DNA from: a virus
DNA: 64,000 nucleotides
Virus record (IMG/VR): IMGVR_UViG_3300046002_008519
Coordinates: 1 to 64,000 of that record
Strand: one strand, 5' to 3'
Shown here: in pieces, positions 26,064 to 34,385 of the stretch
How the letters are laid out: the number at the start of each line of letters is the position of its first letter
How positions within the stretch are numbered: position 1 is the first letter of the stretch
Made by a program: the position numbers and the translations under genes
Notes under the pieces: model-generated
Databases searched by the model: none
What the model saw: only the letters and a program-made list of their open reading frames with translations
What the model was told of the DNA's origin: nothing

Positions 26064-26488
26064 TATCTTCTAATTAAAATGTATTTGTAATTTTTTTGCG
26101 GTATTTCAACAACATCTGGTTCAGAAACTTTTCTAACAGATTCATAAACTTTTTGATTAAAATGATAGTTGGTCAGTTTGACTTGAGCCATGCGCAGATA
26201 TTCACCACTTGAATCTTTATGTACTATTTTACCATCGTCGGTTGGGTAAAAATAAACCATACCACCTATGTGTTTAGCATTTTCAACCAAATCTTTATAG
26301 TTACCTCTAAATAGTCTAACATCTATTGCTTTAGAAGTCATGGTTCTTTTAAAAACTCTTTCAAAACTAAATGGGTCATAAATTGAAACTTCATCTAGGT
26401 CAAAATGCATAAACATCGGCATATCCACAACACCAATAAAAGGACATCCTTCGACATCCTTTACTGTTGTTTTATTTGTAATTAACAT
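26063..26488 (-). CDS. hypothetical protein in early operon
   Basis: 141 aa alpha/beta protein, no family recognised. Starts M-L-I-T-N-K-T-T-V-K-D-V-E-G. Two bases from the KTSC gene upstream and overlapping the next by one base. Confidence 0.65.
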   Translation of the reverse strand: MLITNKTTVKDVEGCPFIGVVDMPMFMHFDLDEVSIYDPFSFERVFKRTMTSKAIDVRLFRGNYKDLVENAKHIGGMVYFYPTDDGKIVHKDSSGEYLRMAQVKLTNYHFNQKVYESVRKVSEPDVVEIPQKNYKYILIRR

Positions 26489-26490
26489 AA

Positions 26491-26958
26491 TTAGTCAGTT
26501 ACTACACTGGCACCAGCAGAAGCTGTTATGTTTTCATACTCACCCATAGCTGATTTCATTTTGGTGTACAAAGCTGGGTCCACAGTCTGTGTTGCTTCGT
26601 GATAAACGATAACTGCATTAATAGCGGTTACCATAAATTTGGTCACGCTTTCAATTTTTATTTTATTTTCAACTTCTTTTAATTCTGTGACTTCAGTTAA
26701 TATTGATGAGACATCAACATTATCTAATTTTTCAAAATTATATTTTTTAATGTGAGAATTGAATACAACACCTTGACTATCTGCTAACTCAAAACGAGTA
26801 TAGTCAATTTCAGAAACATTAGGGTATTTGTATTGAGTTCCTTTGCTAAAAATAATTGTTAGGTTTTTTGTTGTTCTATCATATGTAGATGCACATATGT
26901 TAGATGAGCTAAAGATAGCTTTGGTTACATTGTCTTTTTCTTGTTTTTTTAAAAGCAT
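26491..26958 (-). CDS. KTSC-domain protein
   Basis: 155 aa. A-I-F-S-S-S-N-I-C-A-S-T-Y-D-R-T-T-K-N-L-T-I-I-F-S-K-G-T-Q-Y-K-Y-P-N-V (about 14-48) matches the KTSC domain, a small beta fold found in phage and bacterial proteins and in some lysyl-tRNA synthetase fusions. The F-N-S-H-I-K after it is also typical. The rest is helical. Biochemical role of the family is not established. Confidence 0.75.
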   Translation of the reverse strand: MLLKKQEKDNVTKAIFSSSNICASTYDRTTKNLTIIFSKGTQYKYPNVSEIDYTRFELADSQGVVFNSHIKKYNFEKLDNVDVSSILTEVTELKEVENKIKIESVTKFMVTAINAVIVYHEATQTVDPALYTKMKSAMGEYENITASAGASVVTD

Positions 26959-26979
26959 AATTGTTTTATTTAATAATTG

Positions 26980-27201
26980 TTATTTTGCGTATGTTTTATA
27001 AGATACGATGTCTTTTAAGTTGAAAATACTACCAATGCTGGTTAGAGTGTTATTTATATCGTCTTTTTCATCTAGAATAACGATTATATAATCACCAGTA
27101 ATCATAAGTCCACAATCTTCAAATGTTTCTAAGGTTCTAGAAACGTTACCAGATTTTGTCAACAATTCAACTTTACCAAATTTAGGTGCTGTAGGTATCA
27201 T
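26980..27201 (-). CDS. small hypothetical protein, first gene of early operon
   Basis: 73 aa, no family recognised. First gene behind the host-type promoter at 27219-27249. Beta-rich (D-Y-I-I-V-I-L-D-E-K-D-D). Confidence 0.65.
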   Translation of the reverse strand: MIPTAPKFGKVELLTKSGNVSRTLETFEDCGLMITGDYIIVILDEKDDINNTLTSIGSIFNLKDIVSYKTYAK

Positions 27202-27218
27202 ATAAATTAAATTTTATA

Positions 27219-27249
27219 CAAATATACTAATAATAATTATAAAAATCAA
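27219..27249 (-). promoter_or_regulatory. early promoter for the thyA operon
   Basis: Minus strand TTG at 27249-27247, 20-nt spacer, TATATTTG at 27226-27219. ATG follows after 17 nt. Back to back with the ClpC-like promoter. Confidence 0.8.
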
Positions 27250-27251
27250 TA

Positions 27252-27281
27252 TTGCTATTTAAAAATAAATTAGTATATTTG
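27252..27281 (+). promoter_or_regulatory. early promoter for the ClpC-like gene
   Basis: TTG at 27252-27254, 19-nt spacer, TATATTTG at 27274-27281. It shows that the true start of the ClpC-like protein is the ATG at 27300, because an upstream ATG at 27252 lies inside the promoter. Confidence 0.8.
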
Positions 27282-27299
27282 CAAAAAGATTTTAAATAT

Positions 27300-29804
27300 A
27301 TGGATAAACCTATAGACCCAAAAGTTAAGATGATTATGAATCAAGCAATCAGAGAAGCTAAAGAACATGATGATAATAGAATAAAACCAGAGCATGTTAT
27401 TATGTCTATTATGATAGATAATGATAACGAATGTGTTCAAGCTTTAACATTAATGAGTATTGATACTTTTGTGTTATATGATAAAGTATCTGATTTTACT
27501 AGAAAAAATGACCTAACACCTAGAACTGGTTACAACAATAGAAAAAATCTACCCTTTTCAGATGAGATGAAAGTTATAATAAAAAACTTGGATAAACATT
27601 GTGAAAAGTTAGGCGATAAAAAAATAGATGCGTCACACGTAATGTTGAGTATTCTAGATTCAAAATTACCGATAGTTAACCTACTAACCGAATTAGGTAT
27701 CACCTACAACAAATTTTTAAAAACAGTAAAAAACATGGATAAATTCGAACACAAAAACAGCGCTTTTAGTAATGATGAAAACGATGAAAATGAATCTTTT
27801 AGAAAACCTAAGAATAAAGATTCAAAAACAAAAACACCAGTATTAGATAATTTCTGTAGAGATATTTCTAAGGCGGTTGAAAACGGTCAAATTGACCCAG
27901 TAGTTGGTAGAGAAAATGAGATTAAAAGAATATCTCAAATCCTTTCACGTAGAAAGAAAAATAACCCAGTGTTGATTGGTGAGCCTGGTGTTGGTAAAAC
28001 AGCCATCGTAGAAGGTCTTGCCCAACTTATTTTTGAAGGTAATGCCCCTAGAACACTTACTGGTAAAAAAATCTATATGTTAGACCTAGCGTCAATTGTC
28101 GCTGGAACCAAATACCGTGGTCAATTTGAAGAAAGAATGAAAGCTATTTTAGAAGAATGTAAAAACAATACAGATATTGTGTTATTCATTGATGAATTAC
28201 ATACAATAGTTGGTGCTGGTAATTCTAGCGGTTCTTTGGATGCTTCAAACATTTTTAAACCAGCTCTAGCTAGAGGGGAAATTCAAATCATTGGTGCAAC
28301 AACCCTTGATGAATATCGTGAAAATGTTGAAAAAGATGGTGCGTTAACTAGACGTTTCCAACAAGTTCTTGTTGAAGAACCAACACTTGAGCAAACAAAG
28401 GTTATTTTGATGAACATCAAAGAAAAATACGAAGCCCACCATAAAGTAAAATATACCGAAGAAGCCATTGAAGAATGTGTTAAATTATCAGCGAGATATA
28501 TTATGGATAGAGCCATGCCAGATAAAGCTATTGATGTGTTGGATGAAGCTGGTGCCACTACAAATATTTCTGTTGAAAAACCAGAAGTTATCAAAGACTT
28601 AGAAGAACAGAAAAGATTGATTAATGAGCAAAAAGTAGACGTTGTTAAAAAACAATTATACGAAGAAGCTGCTAAGTTAAGAGATAGAGAAAAAGAAGTT
28701 ACGGATAAGCTTGAAAAAGCAACACATGATTGGCAAGAAAGTTTAGATTCAAAAATTACCGAAGTTGGTGTTGAACTAATTTCAGAGGTTGTTTCTATGA
28801 TGACTGGTATTCCACTTAATAAAATCTCAACCCAAGAAAGCAAACGACTTATGAATATGGACAAGGAGTTGAGTGGTAAAGTAATTGGTCAAGACGATGC
28901 TGTTGTTAAAGTTGTTAAAGCTATAAAAAGAAATAGAATCGGAATCAAAGATAAAAATAAACCAGTTGGTTCGTTTATTTTTCTAGGTCCTACTGGTGTT
29001 GGTAAAACACTTTTCGCTAAATTATTAGCTGAACATGTATATGGTGATGCTGACGCTCTTGTTAGAGTAGATATGTCTGAATACATGGAAAAACATTCGG
29101 TATCGAGATTAGTTGGTCCACCACCAGGTTATGTTGGTTATGACCAAGGTGGTCAGTTGACTGAAAAAGTTAGACGTAAACCACATTGTGTTATCTTATT
29201 CGACGAGATTGAAAAAGCTCATGATGATGTATTCAACTTATTATTACAATTACTTGACGAAGGTCATTTAACTGATGGTCTTGGTCGTAAAATTAATTTT
29301 AAAAACGCTCTTATAATTATGACATCAAACATTGGTGTTAGAGAAGCTAATTCGTTCGGAAAATCAATGGGTTTTGAAACTGGTACATCAAGTTTTAACG
29401 AACAATCTAAATCTAGAGCTATTATTGATAAAGCTTTGAAAAAGAAATTTAAACCAGAATTTCTTAACCGTATTGACGAAGCTATAATTTTCAACTCTTT
29501 ATCTAAAGAAAATATTAGAGAAATTATAAATATTGAAATTAAACACTTAGAAAAACGTTTAGCTGAATTAAAGTTTAATTTGGATATTTCAGAAGAAGCA
29601 TTAGACTTTATCGCGAAACAAGGTTATGATGAAGAATACGGTGCAAGACCGTTAAATAGAGCCATTCAACATTATGTTGAAGACTTAGTAGCCGATGAAA
29701 TCCTTACAGAAGTCTTCGAGGAAGGTGACACTATTAAAATTGTTTATTCTAAGGATACTGAAACATTAATTATAGATAAACCTAAAAAAACTAAAAAACA
29801 ATAA
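27300..29804 (+). CDS. ClpC/ClpA-type AAA+ unfoldase with retained ClpP-loop-like tripeptide
   Basis: 834 aa from the ATG at 27300 ([15 protein letters not shown]). Clp N-domain (about 1-140); first AAA+ with G-E-P-G-V-G-K-T and F-I-D-E-L-H; UVR-type linker [12 protein letters not shown], typical of ClpC; second AAA+ with G-P-T-G-V-G-K-T and L-F-D-E-I-E-K-A; C-terminal D2-small domain. At the position of the ClpP-binding loop it has K-S-M-G-F-E-T-G; ClpC has V-G-F there. It could therefore feed substrates to host ClpP. Full length and intact. Own promoter and terminator; expressed like early genes. Confidence 0.93.
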   Translation: MDKPIDPKVKMIMNQAIREAKEHDDNRIKPEHVIMSIMIDNDNECVQALTLMSIDTFVLYDKVSDFTRKNDLTPRTGYNNRKNLPFSDEMKVIIKNLDKHCEKLGDKKIDASHVMLSILDSKLPIVNLLTELGITYNKFLKTVKNMDKFEHKNSAFSNDENDENESFRKPKNKDSKTKTPVLDNFCRDISKAVENGQIDPVVGRENEIKRISQILSRRKKNNPVLIGEPGVGKTAIVEGLAQLIFEGNAPRTLTGKKIYMLDLASIVAGTKYRGQFEERMKAILEECKNNTDIVLFIDELHTIVGAGNSSGSLDASNIFKPALARGEIQIIGATTLDEYRENVEKDGALTRRFQQVLVEEPTLEQTKVILMNIKEKYEAHHKVKYTEEAIEECVKLSARYIMDRAMPDKAIDVLDEAGATTNISVEKPEVIKDLEEQKRLINEQKVDVVKKQLYEEAAKLRDREKEVTDKLEKATHDWQESLDSKITEVGVELISEVVSMMTGIPLNKISTQESKRLMNMDKELSGKVIGQDDAVVKVVKAIKRNRIGIKDKNKPVGSFIFLGPTGVGKTLFAKLLAEHVYGDADALVRVDMSEYMEKHSVSRLVGPPPGYVGYDQGGQLTEKVRRKPHCVILFDEIEKAHDDVFNLLLQLLDEGHLTDGLGRKINFKNALIIMTSNIGVREANSFGKSMGFETGTSSFNEQSKSRAIIDKALKKKFKPEFLNRIDEAIIFNSLSKENIREIINIEIKHLEKRLAELKFNLDISEEALDFIAKQGYDEEYGARPLNRAIQHYVEDLVADEILTEVFEEGDTIKIVYSKDTETLIIDKPKKTKKQ

Positions 29805-29807
29805 TAT

Positions 29808-29833
29808 AAAAACCCACTTTTGTGGGTTTTTTT
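29808..29833 (+). terminator. Rho-independent terminator after ClpC-like gene
   Basis: AAACCCAC-TTTT-GTGGGTTT with a T run, 4 nt past the stop. Confidence 0.88.
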
Positions 29834-29843
29834 AATTTAAATA

Positions 29844-29852
29844 ATATTTATA
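29844..29852 (+). promoter_or_regulatory. late promoter-like element ATATTTATA for the metallopeptidase operon
   Basis: ATAATATTTATAGTTAAACC, 15 nt before ATG at 29868. Lies directly after the early gene's terminator, marking a switch from early to late control on the same strand. Confidence 0.55.
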
Positions 29853-29867
29853 GTTAAACCAAAGACA

Positions 29868-30275
29868 ATGTCAAAAGGATTTATAAAACAATTACTTAGA
29901 GAAGCAATCATGACCAAAGACAAACAAGACGTTTTGGGTGTATCTGATTTCGTTAATTTTGCTAAGGATTTTTTAGGTATCGATGATGATGTAAAAGTTG
30001 AACTAGCGTTTGAAAAAACAGCAGACCTTAGAACAACCGCATATTATCACAATAGTGACCATAGGGTTAAAGTCTACGTTAAAGATAGAGCTAAAATAGA
30101 TATTATGCGTTCAATTGCTCACGAGCTTGTACATCACAAACAAAACATAGATGGAAGACTCACAGATACTGAAATAGATGGTGCTGATGGAAGTCCAATA
30201 GAAAATGAAGCCAATTCACTAGCTGGAATAATAATGAGAAAATGGGGTAGAATTAATCCTGAGGATTATGTATAG
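29868..30275 (+). CDS. tagged HExxH zinc metallopeptidase
   Basis: 135 aa. Tag MSKGFIKQLLREAI. The catalytic segment is I-A-H-E-L-V-H-H-K-Q-N (about 83-93) with a third ligand candidate in E-N-E-A-N-S-L-A-G (about 114-122), the pattern of small gluzincin or ImmA/IrrE-like peptidases. After removal of the tag a compact catalytic domain remains. A packaged protease would be delivered with the DNA and could cleave a host repressor or defence protein; this is inference from the tag. Confidence 0.8.
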   Translation: MSKGFIKQLLREAIMTKDKQDVLGVSDFVNFAKDFLGIDDDVKVELAFEKTADLRTTAYYHNSDHRVKVYVKDRAKIDIMRSIAHELVHHKQNIDGRLTDTEIDGADGSPIENEANSLAGIIMRKWGRINPEDYV

Positions 30276-31113
30276 TACTAAGACACTATTAAGAGAAGAA
30301 ATCGCTTTAAACGATAAAAAAATGTTATTGTCAGAACATTCATTAATGATGATTCAAAATTCATCGTATGTTAAAAATGTTTTAGGTATAAACGCACCTT
30401 TGAATGAAAGTTATTCTCTTTCAATTAGAAAACAAATTATTGAAGAACAAATTATTATTGAAAATTTATTAGATTCAATTAATAACTATGTTGGTAATTT
30501 AGTTCAAAAAGGTAAAGAAAAAACTTTAAATTTTATTAGCTCAGTAAAAACATTAAAAGAATTAGCTATTTTTTTTAAAGATATTTTATTAGATAGCGAA
30601 TTAATGGATGAAGCAACACAAAACGTTAAAAATTCCTTAACAGAACAATTAAATTATTTTAAAAATAAAATAAAAGCAATCTTAACCATGGTTAAAGTTA
30701 ACGTTCAAGGTTTAACCGATAAACTAAATACTTTTTTAGAAAATATTTTAAATTACGGTAATGGTTTAATAAATAAAAATGGTTGGGTTGCTTTTTTAAC
30801 TATGTTAGGTTTAGCTGTTTTATTAACTTGGATTAACAAAAAATGGTTAGATTCTATTTCTGGTAATATTATTGATGGTCTTAAAAAAATTGATGGTGTA
30901 GTTAACCTTTTTAATAGTTTAAAAAATTTGATTAAAACTGCGGTATCAAATTTAGGCGTTGAAAAAATATTTGATTGGTTTAATGGTTTAGTTACCGAAG
31001 GTTCTGGTATTGGTTTAATTTTCACTATTTCTGAAATAATCATTATAATTTCAGAAATAGTGAAACCAACAATAAGAACAATAACAACAAAATTAAATTT
31101 ACAAAAAAATTAA
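30268..31113 (+). CDS. tagged membrane-associated helical protein
   Basis: 281 aa. Short tag form MYSTKTLLREEI. Long helices (coiled coil about 60-160), then hydrophobic segments at about 172-190 (W-V-A-F-L-T-M-L-G-L-A-V-L-L) and 250-268 (I-G-L-I-F-T-I-S-E-I-I-I-I-I). Overlaps the metallopeptidase gene by 8 nt. A channel-forming or envelope-associated ejection protein would fit; no family recognised. Confidence 0.65.
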   Translation: MYSTKTLLREEIALNDKKMLLSEHSLMMIQNSSYVKNVLGINAPLNESYSLSIRKQIIEEQIIIENLLDSINNYVGNLVQKGKEKTLNFISSVKTLKELAIFFKDILLDSELMDEATQNVKNSLTEQLNYFKNKIKAILTMVKVNVQGLTDKLNTFLENILNYGNGLINKNGWVAFLTMLGLAVLLTWINKKWLDSISGNIIDGLKKIDGVVNLFNSLKNLIKTAVSNLGVEKIFDWFNGLVTEGSGIGLIFTISEIIIIISEIVKPTIRTITTKLNLQKN

Positions 31114-31115
31114 CT

Positions 31116-32672
31116 ATGAAAAATACAATCAAAGGTGGTAAATCGGATAAACTATCACTACATGACATAGCGGATAAATTTAAAGTAAGTGTTGATAAAA
31201 TAAAATCTCAATTACAAAAAGGTGTTAAAATTGAAAGTGAGCACACTTCTGATAAAGAAAAAGCTAGAGAAATAGCCATGGACCATATAACAGAATTTCC
31301 AGATTATTATGACAGACTTGAAAAAATGGAAAAAGGTGCGAATAAAAAATGGGAAAATGGTAAAGAAAAAACTAATGAAGGTATAAAAAAATCTATAGCC
31401 GCAGCTTCATTGGGTTTAAGTTTAATGGGTAACCCTCAAATAACCAAAGGTTCAAACATAACACCAATAAGTCAAACACAAACACAAAAAGTTTTAGCTA
31501 GAGTAACCATCAAAGGTTCTCAACCAATATCAAAACCAGATTTAGATTTAGTTCATGGTGTGTTAGGTTCAAATAGATTACAAGATGATTTTGCTAAAAG
31601 AGTTGAAGACGAATTAAAAAACCAAGTAAACAACGGAAATAAACCAGATGTAGCTAATATACAAGTAAGAACATATATACAAGGTGATAAAATTATAACC
31701 AAAGCGTCTTGTGATATTGTTCAATCTGTAGATGGAATAGCTTATACGCATTTTACAACTAGAGGTTCTATTGGTTCTAATTATATTCAAAGACATGATA
31801 ATCAAATAAATGGGTTAATTGATAGGTTAGAAAATAATTATGGTGGTGTTGCTAAACAAGTTGATGATTCAATTGAAATTTCGTTTAAAATAAATGGTGA
31901 TATAATATCTTATAAACAAAGTTTTTTTGTTTCTTCTGATGATAAAAATAAAACAAATAATCAAAGCATACAACAAATTAACGGTACTGATATTAATAAT
32001 TTAAGAGATAAATTAAACGCTGAAACAAAAGATATTTATATTGATATTAATTCTATTAGTGTAGATATGAAGAATTATAAAGTATCATATAAAACTGGTG
32101 GTGTTGGGATATATAAAATTTCTTTATTATTTGATGATTCTGGTAATTTAGAAGATAGATTAAAAAATATAAAAATTAAAAACCCAACGTTTAAAGAAAT
32201 AAAAAGGGGTAGAATAAATAATTTGGATTGGGCTATAAGTGTAACACCTTATCAAGAAATAAAAACAAACAAAATGAACGAGAACAACAAAAAATTAATT
32301 AAAAAACTTCTTAGAGAAGAATTAGAAGAAGGAAAATATTGGAATATGGCTGGTACTTTGGGTATGGCAGCGGCAACTCTTGGCTCACCAAACGCTCAAG
32401 CAATGACAAAAGACCCGTTTAAAACTGAAAAAACTTATAAGGTTGGTGTAACCAAAAATGCCGATGGTACATATACATCAATAGCTAGAACAGATGGACC
32501 AACTAAAGAAATAGCTAAAGACTTGGCGATTAGTAAAGCTAAGACTCAAATAGTCTCAGCTTTAAACCTTGAAACGCCAGAATTTGAATTTGATGTGGTT
32601 GATATAAAATACGAAAAAGGTAGAAGTAATGTTATTTGTATTGTGCAAATAATTGCTAAAGTAGTAAAATAA
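31116..32672 (+). CDS. DUF5661-like protein with internal second tag
   Basis: 518 aa. Residues about 35-75 (V-K-I-E-S-E-H-T-S-D-K-E-K-A-R-E-I-A-M-D-H) and P-D-Y-Y-D-R-L-E-K-M-E-K match the small phage/plant-virus-type DUF5661 domain. A hydrophobic patch A-A-A-S-L-G-L-S-L-M-G follows, then a beta-rich domain. At residue 387 an internal MNENNKKLIKKLLREELEEG repeats the tag, again followed by a hydrophobic A-A-A-T-L-G patch and a beta domain. Either a polyprotein cut at the internal tag, or a gene with an internal start at 32274. Confidence 0.7.
   Translation: MKNTIKGGKSDKLSLHDIADKFKVSVDKIKSQLQKGVKIESEHTSDKEKAREIAMDHITEFPDYYDRLEKMEKGANKKWENGKEKTNEGIKKSIAAASLGLSLMGNPQITKGSNITPISQTQTQKVLARVTIKGSQPISKPDLDLVHGVLGSNRLQDDFAKRVEDELKNQVNNGNKPDVANIQVRTYIQGDKIITKASCDIVQSVDGIAYTHFTTRGSIGSNYIQRHDNQINGLIDRLENNYGGVAKQVDDSIEISFKINGDIISYKQSFFVSSDDKNKTNNQSIQQINGTDINNLRDKLNAETKDIYIDINSISVDMKNYKVSYKTGGVGIYKISLLFDDSGNLEDRLKNIKIKNPTFKEIKRGRINNLDWAISVTPYQEIKTNKMNENNKKLIKKLLREELEEGKYWNMAGTLGMAAATLGSPNAQAMTKDPFKTEKTYKVGVTKNADGTYTSIARTDGPTKEIAKDLAISKAKTQIVSALNLETPEFEFDVVDIKYEKGRSNVICIVQIIAKVVK
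32274..32672 (+). other. internal tagged module, possible second translation start
   Basis: In frame with the 518-aa protein. ATG at 32274 gives 132 aa: tag, then M-A-G-T-L-G-M-A-A-A-T-L-G-S-P-N-A-Q-A and a beta domain T-Y-K-V-G-V-T-K-N-A-D-G-T-Y. AACAAA directly before the ATG is A-rich, compatible with Bacteroidota translation starts. Confidence 0.45.
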
Positions 32673-32673
32673 T

Positions 32674-32699
32674 AAAAGGGGCGTTAAACCCCTTTTTTA
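32674..32699. terminator. bidirectional terminator
   Basis: AAAAGGGG-CGTTAAA-CCCCTTTTTT between convergent operons; it overlaps the 3' end of the GNAT frame. Confidence 0.85.
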
Positions 32700-33109
32700 T
32701 TACCTATATATTCGTGACTATAACATATTCGTTTATTGTCAGCAAAATGATTGTTATATGTTTTTTCGTGTTTAACATCAGTTCTTAACTTTTTGTTCTT
32801 GCTAGTTGGTTTCCATAACACTGATTTTTCCCTATATTTACCCATGCGCGGGTGTGCAGTTCTTGAAAAATATCTATGACCTTCATTTAAGTGTATTTCC
32901 GCTATCATATTTGAAAACCTAACACCTATACCCATTCCTTGAAAATCTGGCAACACAACGGTCCTATGACCTCTCCACGCATTTTTAACAGCACCATTTG
33001 GCATAGTGATAGCTGCACCAAAAGCAACTACAACACCATCCCATATTCCAATATAAAACCTAGCGGCTTTATTTACTTTAGCATCTAAATAATGATGGTT
33101 CCCAAACAT
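32684..33109 (-). CDS. GNAT-type acetyltransferase domain, probably the C-terminal half of an ABC-GNAT fusion
   Basis: 141 aa from the internal ATG. H-H-Y-L-D, F-Y-I-G-I-W-D-G-V-V-V-A-F-G-A, N-A-W-R-G-H-R-T-V-V-L-P-D-F-Q-G-M-G-I-G-V-R-F form a GNAT core with the acetyl-CoA loop Q-G-M-G-I-G. Upstream in the same frame the DNA codes for R-P-E-I-K-L-D-I-Y-R-T-N-H-D-S-W-R, the expected N-terminal part of this domain, so the true reading enters from the ABC ATPase frame by a -1 shift at 33164-33172. ABC-GNAT fusions occur in phages. Confidence 0.75.
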   Translation of the reverse strand: MFGNHHYLDAKVNKAARFYIGIWDGVVVAFGAAITMPNGAVKNAWRGHRTVVLPDFQGMGIGVRFSNMIAEIHLNEGHRYFSRTAHPRMGKYREKSVLWKPTSKNKKLRTDVKHEKTYNNHFADNKRICYSHEYIGNKKGV

Positions 33110-33774
33110 TCTCCAACTATCATGGTTTGTGCGATATATGTCAAGTTTGATTTCTGGTCGGACAAAAAAAAACCGTCGATAAGCTCACCACTATCTGTAT
33201 CTATAACCCAATCAGGTTCTAACCAATCTAATATATCTCTATGACACGTGGACAACACTACATTTTGAATGTCGTTGTTTTTTATATACCTAGATAAAGA
33301 TACGCTAGCCGCTTTGGCCACGTTTCTATCAACAACACTGGTGTATTCATCGATAACAACATTTGATTTAATTTTCCTAGCTAAATCAGCTCTGAATTTT
33401 TCACCGTTTGATAAAACATGATAAGGTTTGTACCATGAAGGTACAGAATTAAGACCAACGGAGCTTAGTTTGTCCATTCCATCTTCAGGTGTTTCAAAAT
33501 GTGATATGATTGATTTATTTGAATCCCATATAGGGTTTTCCTCAACACCAAATTCTTTTAACATACTAGATTTTCCTGACCCACTTGAGCCAACTATTAC
33601 ACCTACCTTAAAATTTTTTGGTAACGATTCTGGAATTAACCATGGATAAAATTTTGAAGTACCATCAAACAAACAATCAAAAGCTATTTCACTAGCTGTA
33701 ATATATTCGTCACGAAGAACACTAGAAGTAAGTGGTTCTTGACTCTTGGTTAATTTCTCAATAACTTTTTGCAT
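33085..33774 (-). CDS. ABC-type ATPase, N-terminal half of probable ABC-GNAT fusion
   Basis: 229 aa as read. Walker A G-S-S-G-S-G-K-S-S (62-70), signature L-S-N-G-E-K-F-R-A-D-L-A-R (121-133), Walker B N-V-V-I-D-E-Y (138-144), H-loop S-T-C-H-R-D (175-180). No transmembrane parts, so it is a soluble ABC protein. The last 27 residues after the T9 run do not resemble anything and overlap the GNAT frame, so a -1 shift to an approximately 350-aa fusion is likely. Preceded by an ATATTTACT variant of the late element. Confidence 0.82.
   Translation of the reverse strand: MQKVIEKLTKSQEPLTSSVLRDEYITASEIAFDCLFDGTSKFYPWLIPESLPKNFKVGVIVGSSGSGKSSMLKEFGVEENPIWDSNKSIISHFETPEDGMDKLSSVGLNSVPSWYKPYHVLSNGEKFRADLARKIKSNVVIDEYTSVVDRNVAKAASVSLSRYIKNNDIQNVVLSTCHRDILDWLEPDWVIDTDSGELIDGFFLSDQKSNLTYIAQTMIVGECLGTIII
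33164..33172 (-). other. T9 slippery site, candidate -1 frameshift (or one-base assembly error)
   Basis: Minus strand GACGG-T9-GTCCGACC. Frame 0 reads GGT TTT TTT TTG TCC; the -1 frame reads TTT TTT TTT GTC CGA CCA GAA and continues into the GNAT domain. T-TTT-TTT is a slippery heptamer. Confidence 0.6.
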
Positions 33775-33814
33775 AAAACTCTTTATAGTAAATATGTCAA
33801 AAAGTCTAAAAAAT

Positions 33815-33851
33815 AAAAGACTAGGGCAGAAAAATCTATCCTAGTCTTTTA
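33815..33851 (-). terminator. Rho-independent terminator
   Basis: Minus strand AAAAGACTAGG...CCTAGTCTTTT-type hairpin with T run; 20 nt past the stop of the 67-aa gene. Confidence 0.82.
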
Positions 33852-33872
33852 TATTAATTTGTTTTGTTTAAA

Positions 33873-34076
33873 TTATTTACCTTCAGTAAGTCTACTTACT
33901 GCTCTTTCTAATCTAGCAATTTTACTCTCCATCAATTTATTTGATGAACTTAGTTTTTTAGCTTGTTCATTAATCCATTCTTGCTTTTTAACAGCAATAG
34001 CTTCATTAACAATATTGTCGATTAAATCAACAAGGTGAGTTTCTTTGATTTTAACAGTTTTTTTAATGTTTGACAT
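33873..34076 (-). CDS. small coiled-coil protein
   Basis: 67 aa. K-E-T-H-L-V-D-L-I-D-N-I-V-N-E-A-I is an amphipathic N-terminal helix and the rest is a coiled coil ending L-T-E-G-K. L-T-E is a potential prohead-protease site. Own late element (34111-34119) and terminator indicate a strongly expressed monocistronic late gene, perhaps a core or internal protein. Confidence 0.65.
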   Translation of the reverse strand: MSNIKKTVKIKETHLVDLIDNIVNEAIAVKKQEWINEQAKKLSSSNKLMESKIARLERAVSRLTEGK

Positions 34077-34110
34077 GTCTATTTGTTTTTAAAATAAAAT
34101 CTTATTTTCT

Positions 34111-34119
34111 AATAAATAT
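34111..34119 (-). promoter_or_regulatory. late promoter-like element ATATTTATT
   Basis: Minus strand CTACATATTTATTAGAAAATAAG, about 35 nt upstream of the ATG at 34076. Confidence 0.45.
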
Positions 34120-34143
34120 GTAGCTAAAACGAAAAAACCTAAT

Positions 34144-34299
34144 TTATTTAATAAAAATATCCACTAAAAAAATCTTTTTTAAATCTTCTTTGGAGATTTT
34201 TTTAATTTCAGCAAATAATTCAACAGCGTTAGCTTCATTCGTCGCTTTGATTGTGTTAATTACCTCACCTGTTTTTGTTTTTAACGCGTAATGTTTCAT
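34144..34299 (-). CDS. 51-aa small early protein
   Basis: Start chosen at the ATG 34299 (M-K-H-Y-A-L-K-T-K-T-G-E-V-I), because the host-type promoter lies just upstream and rules out earlier starts. Contains a small beta-hairpin plus helix; phage-encoded micro-protein without recognised family. Confidence 0.6.
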   Translation of the reverse strand: MKHYALKTKTGEVINTIKATNEANAVELFAEIKKISKEDLKKIFLVDIFIK

Positions 34300-34314
34300 A
34301 ATGTTTATTTTATG

Positions 34315-34345
34315 TAAATATACTAAAATTAAAGTAAAAAAACAA
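34315..34345 (-). promoter_or_regulatory. early promoter for the 51-aa gene
   Basis: Minus strand TTG at 34345-34343, 20-nt spacer, TATATTTA at 34322-34315. Confidence 0.7.
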
Positions 34346-34385
34346 ATTTTTGTAAAATTTAAACCAAAAGTTATTAACAAAATTA

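Noticed and set aside
27252-27299. Upstream ATG for the ClpC-like gene
   Set aside because: It lies within the TTG/TATATTTG promoter; the Clp N-domain begins at the ATG at 27300.
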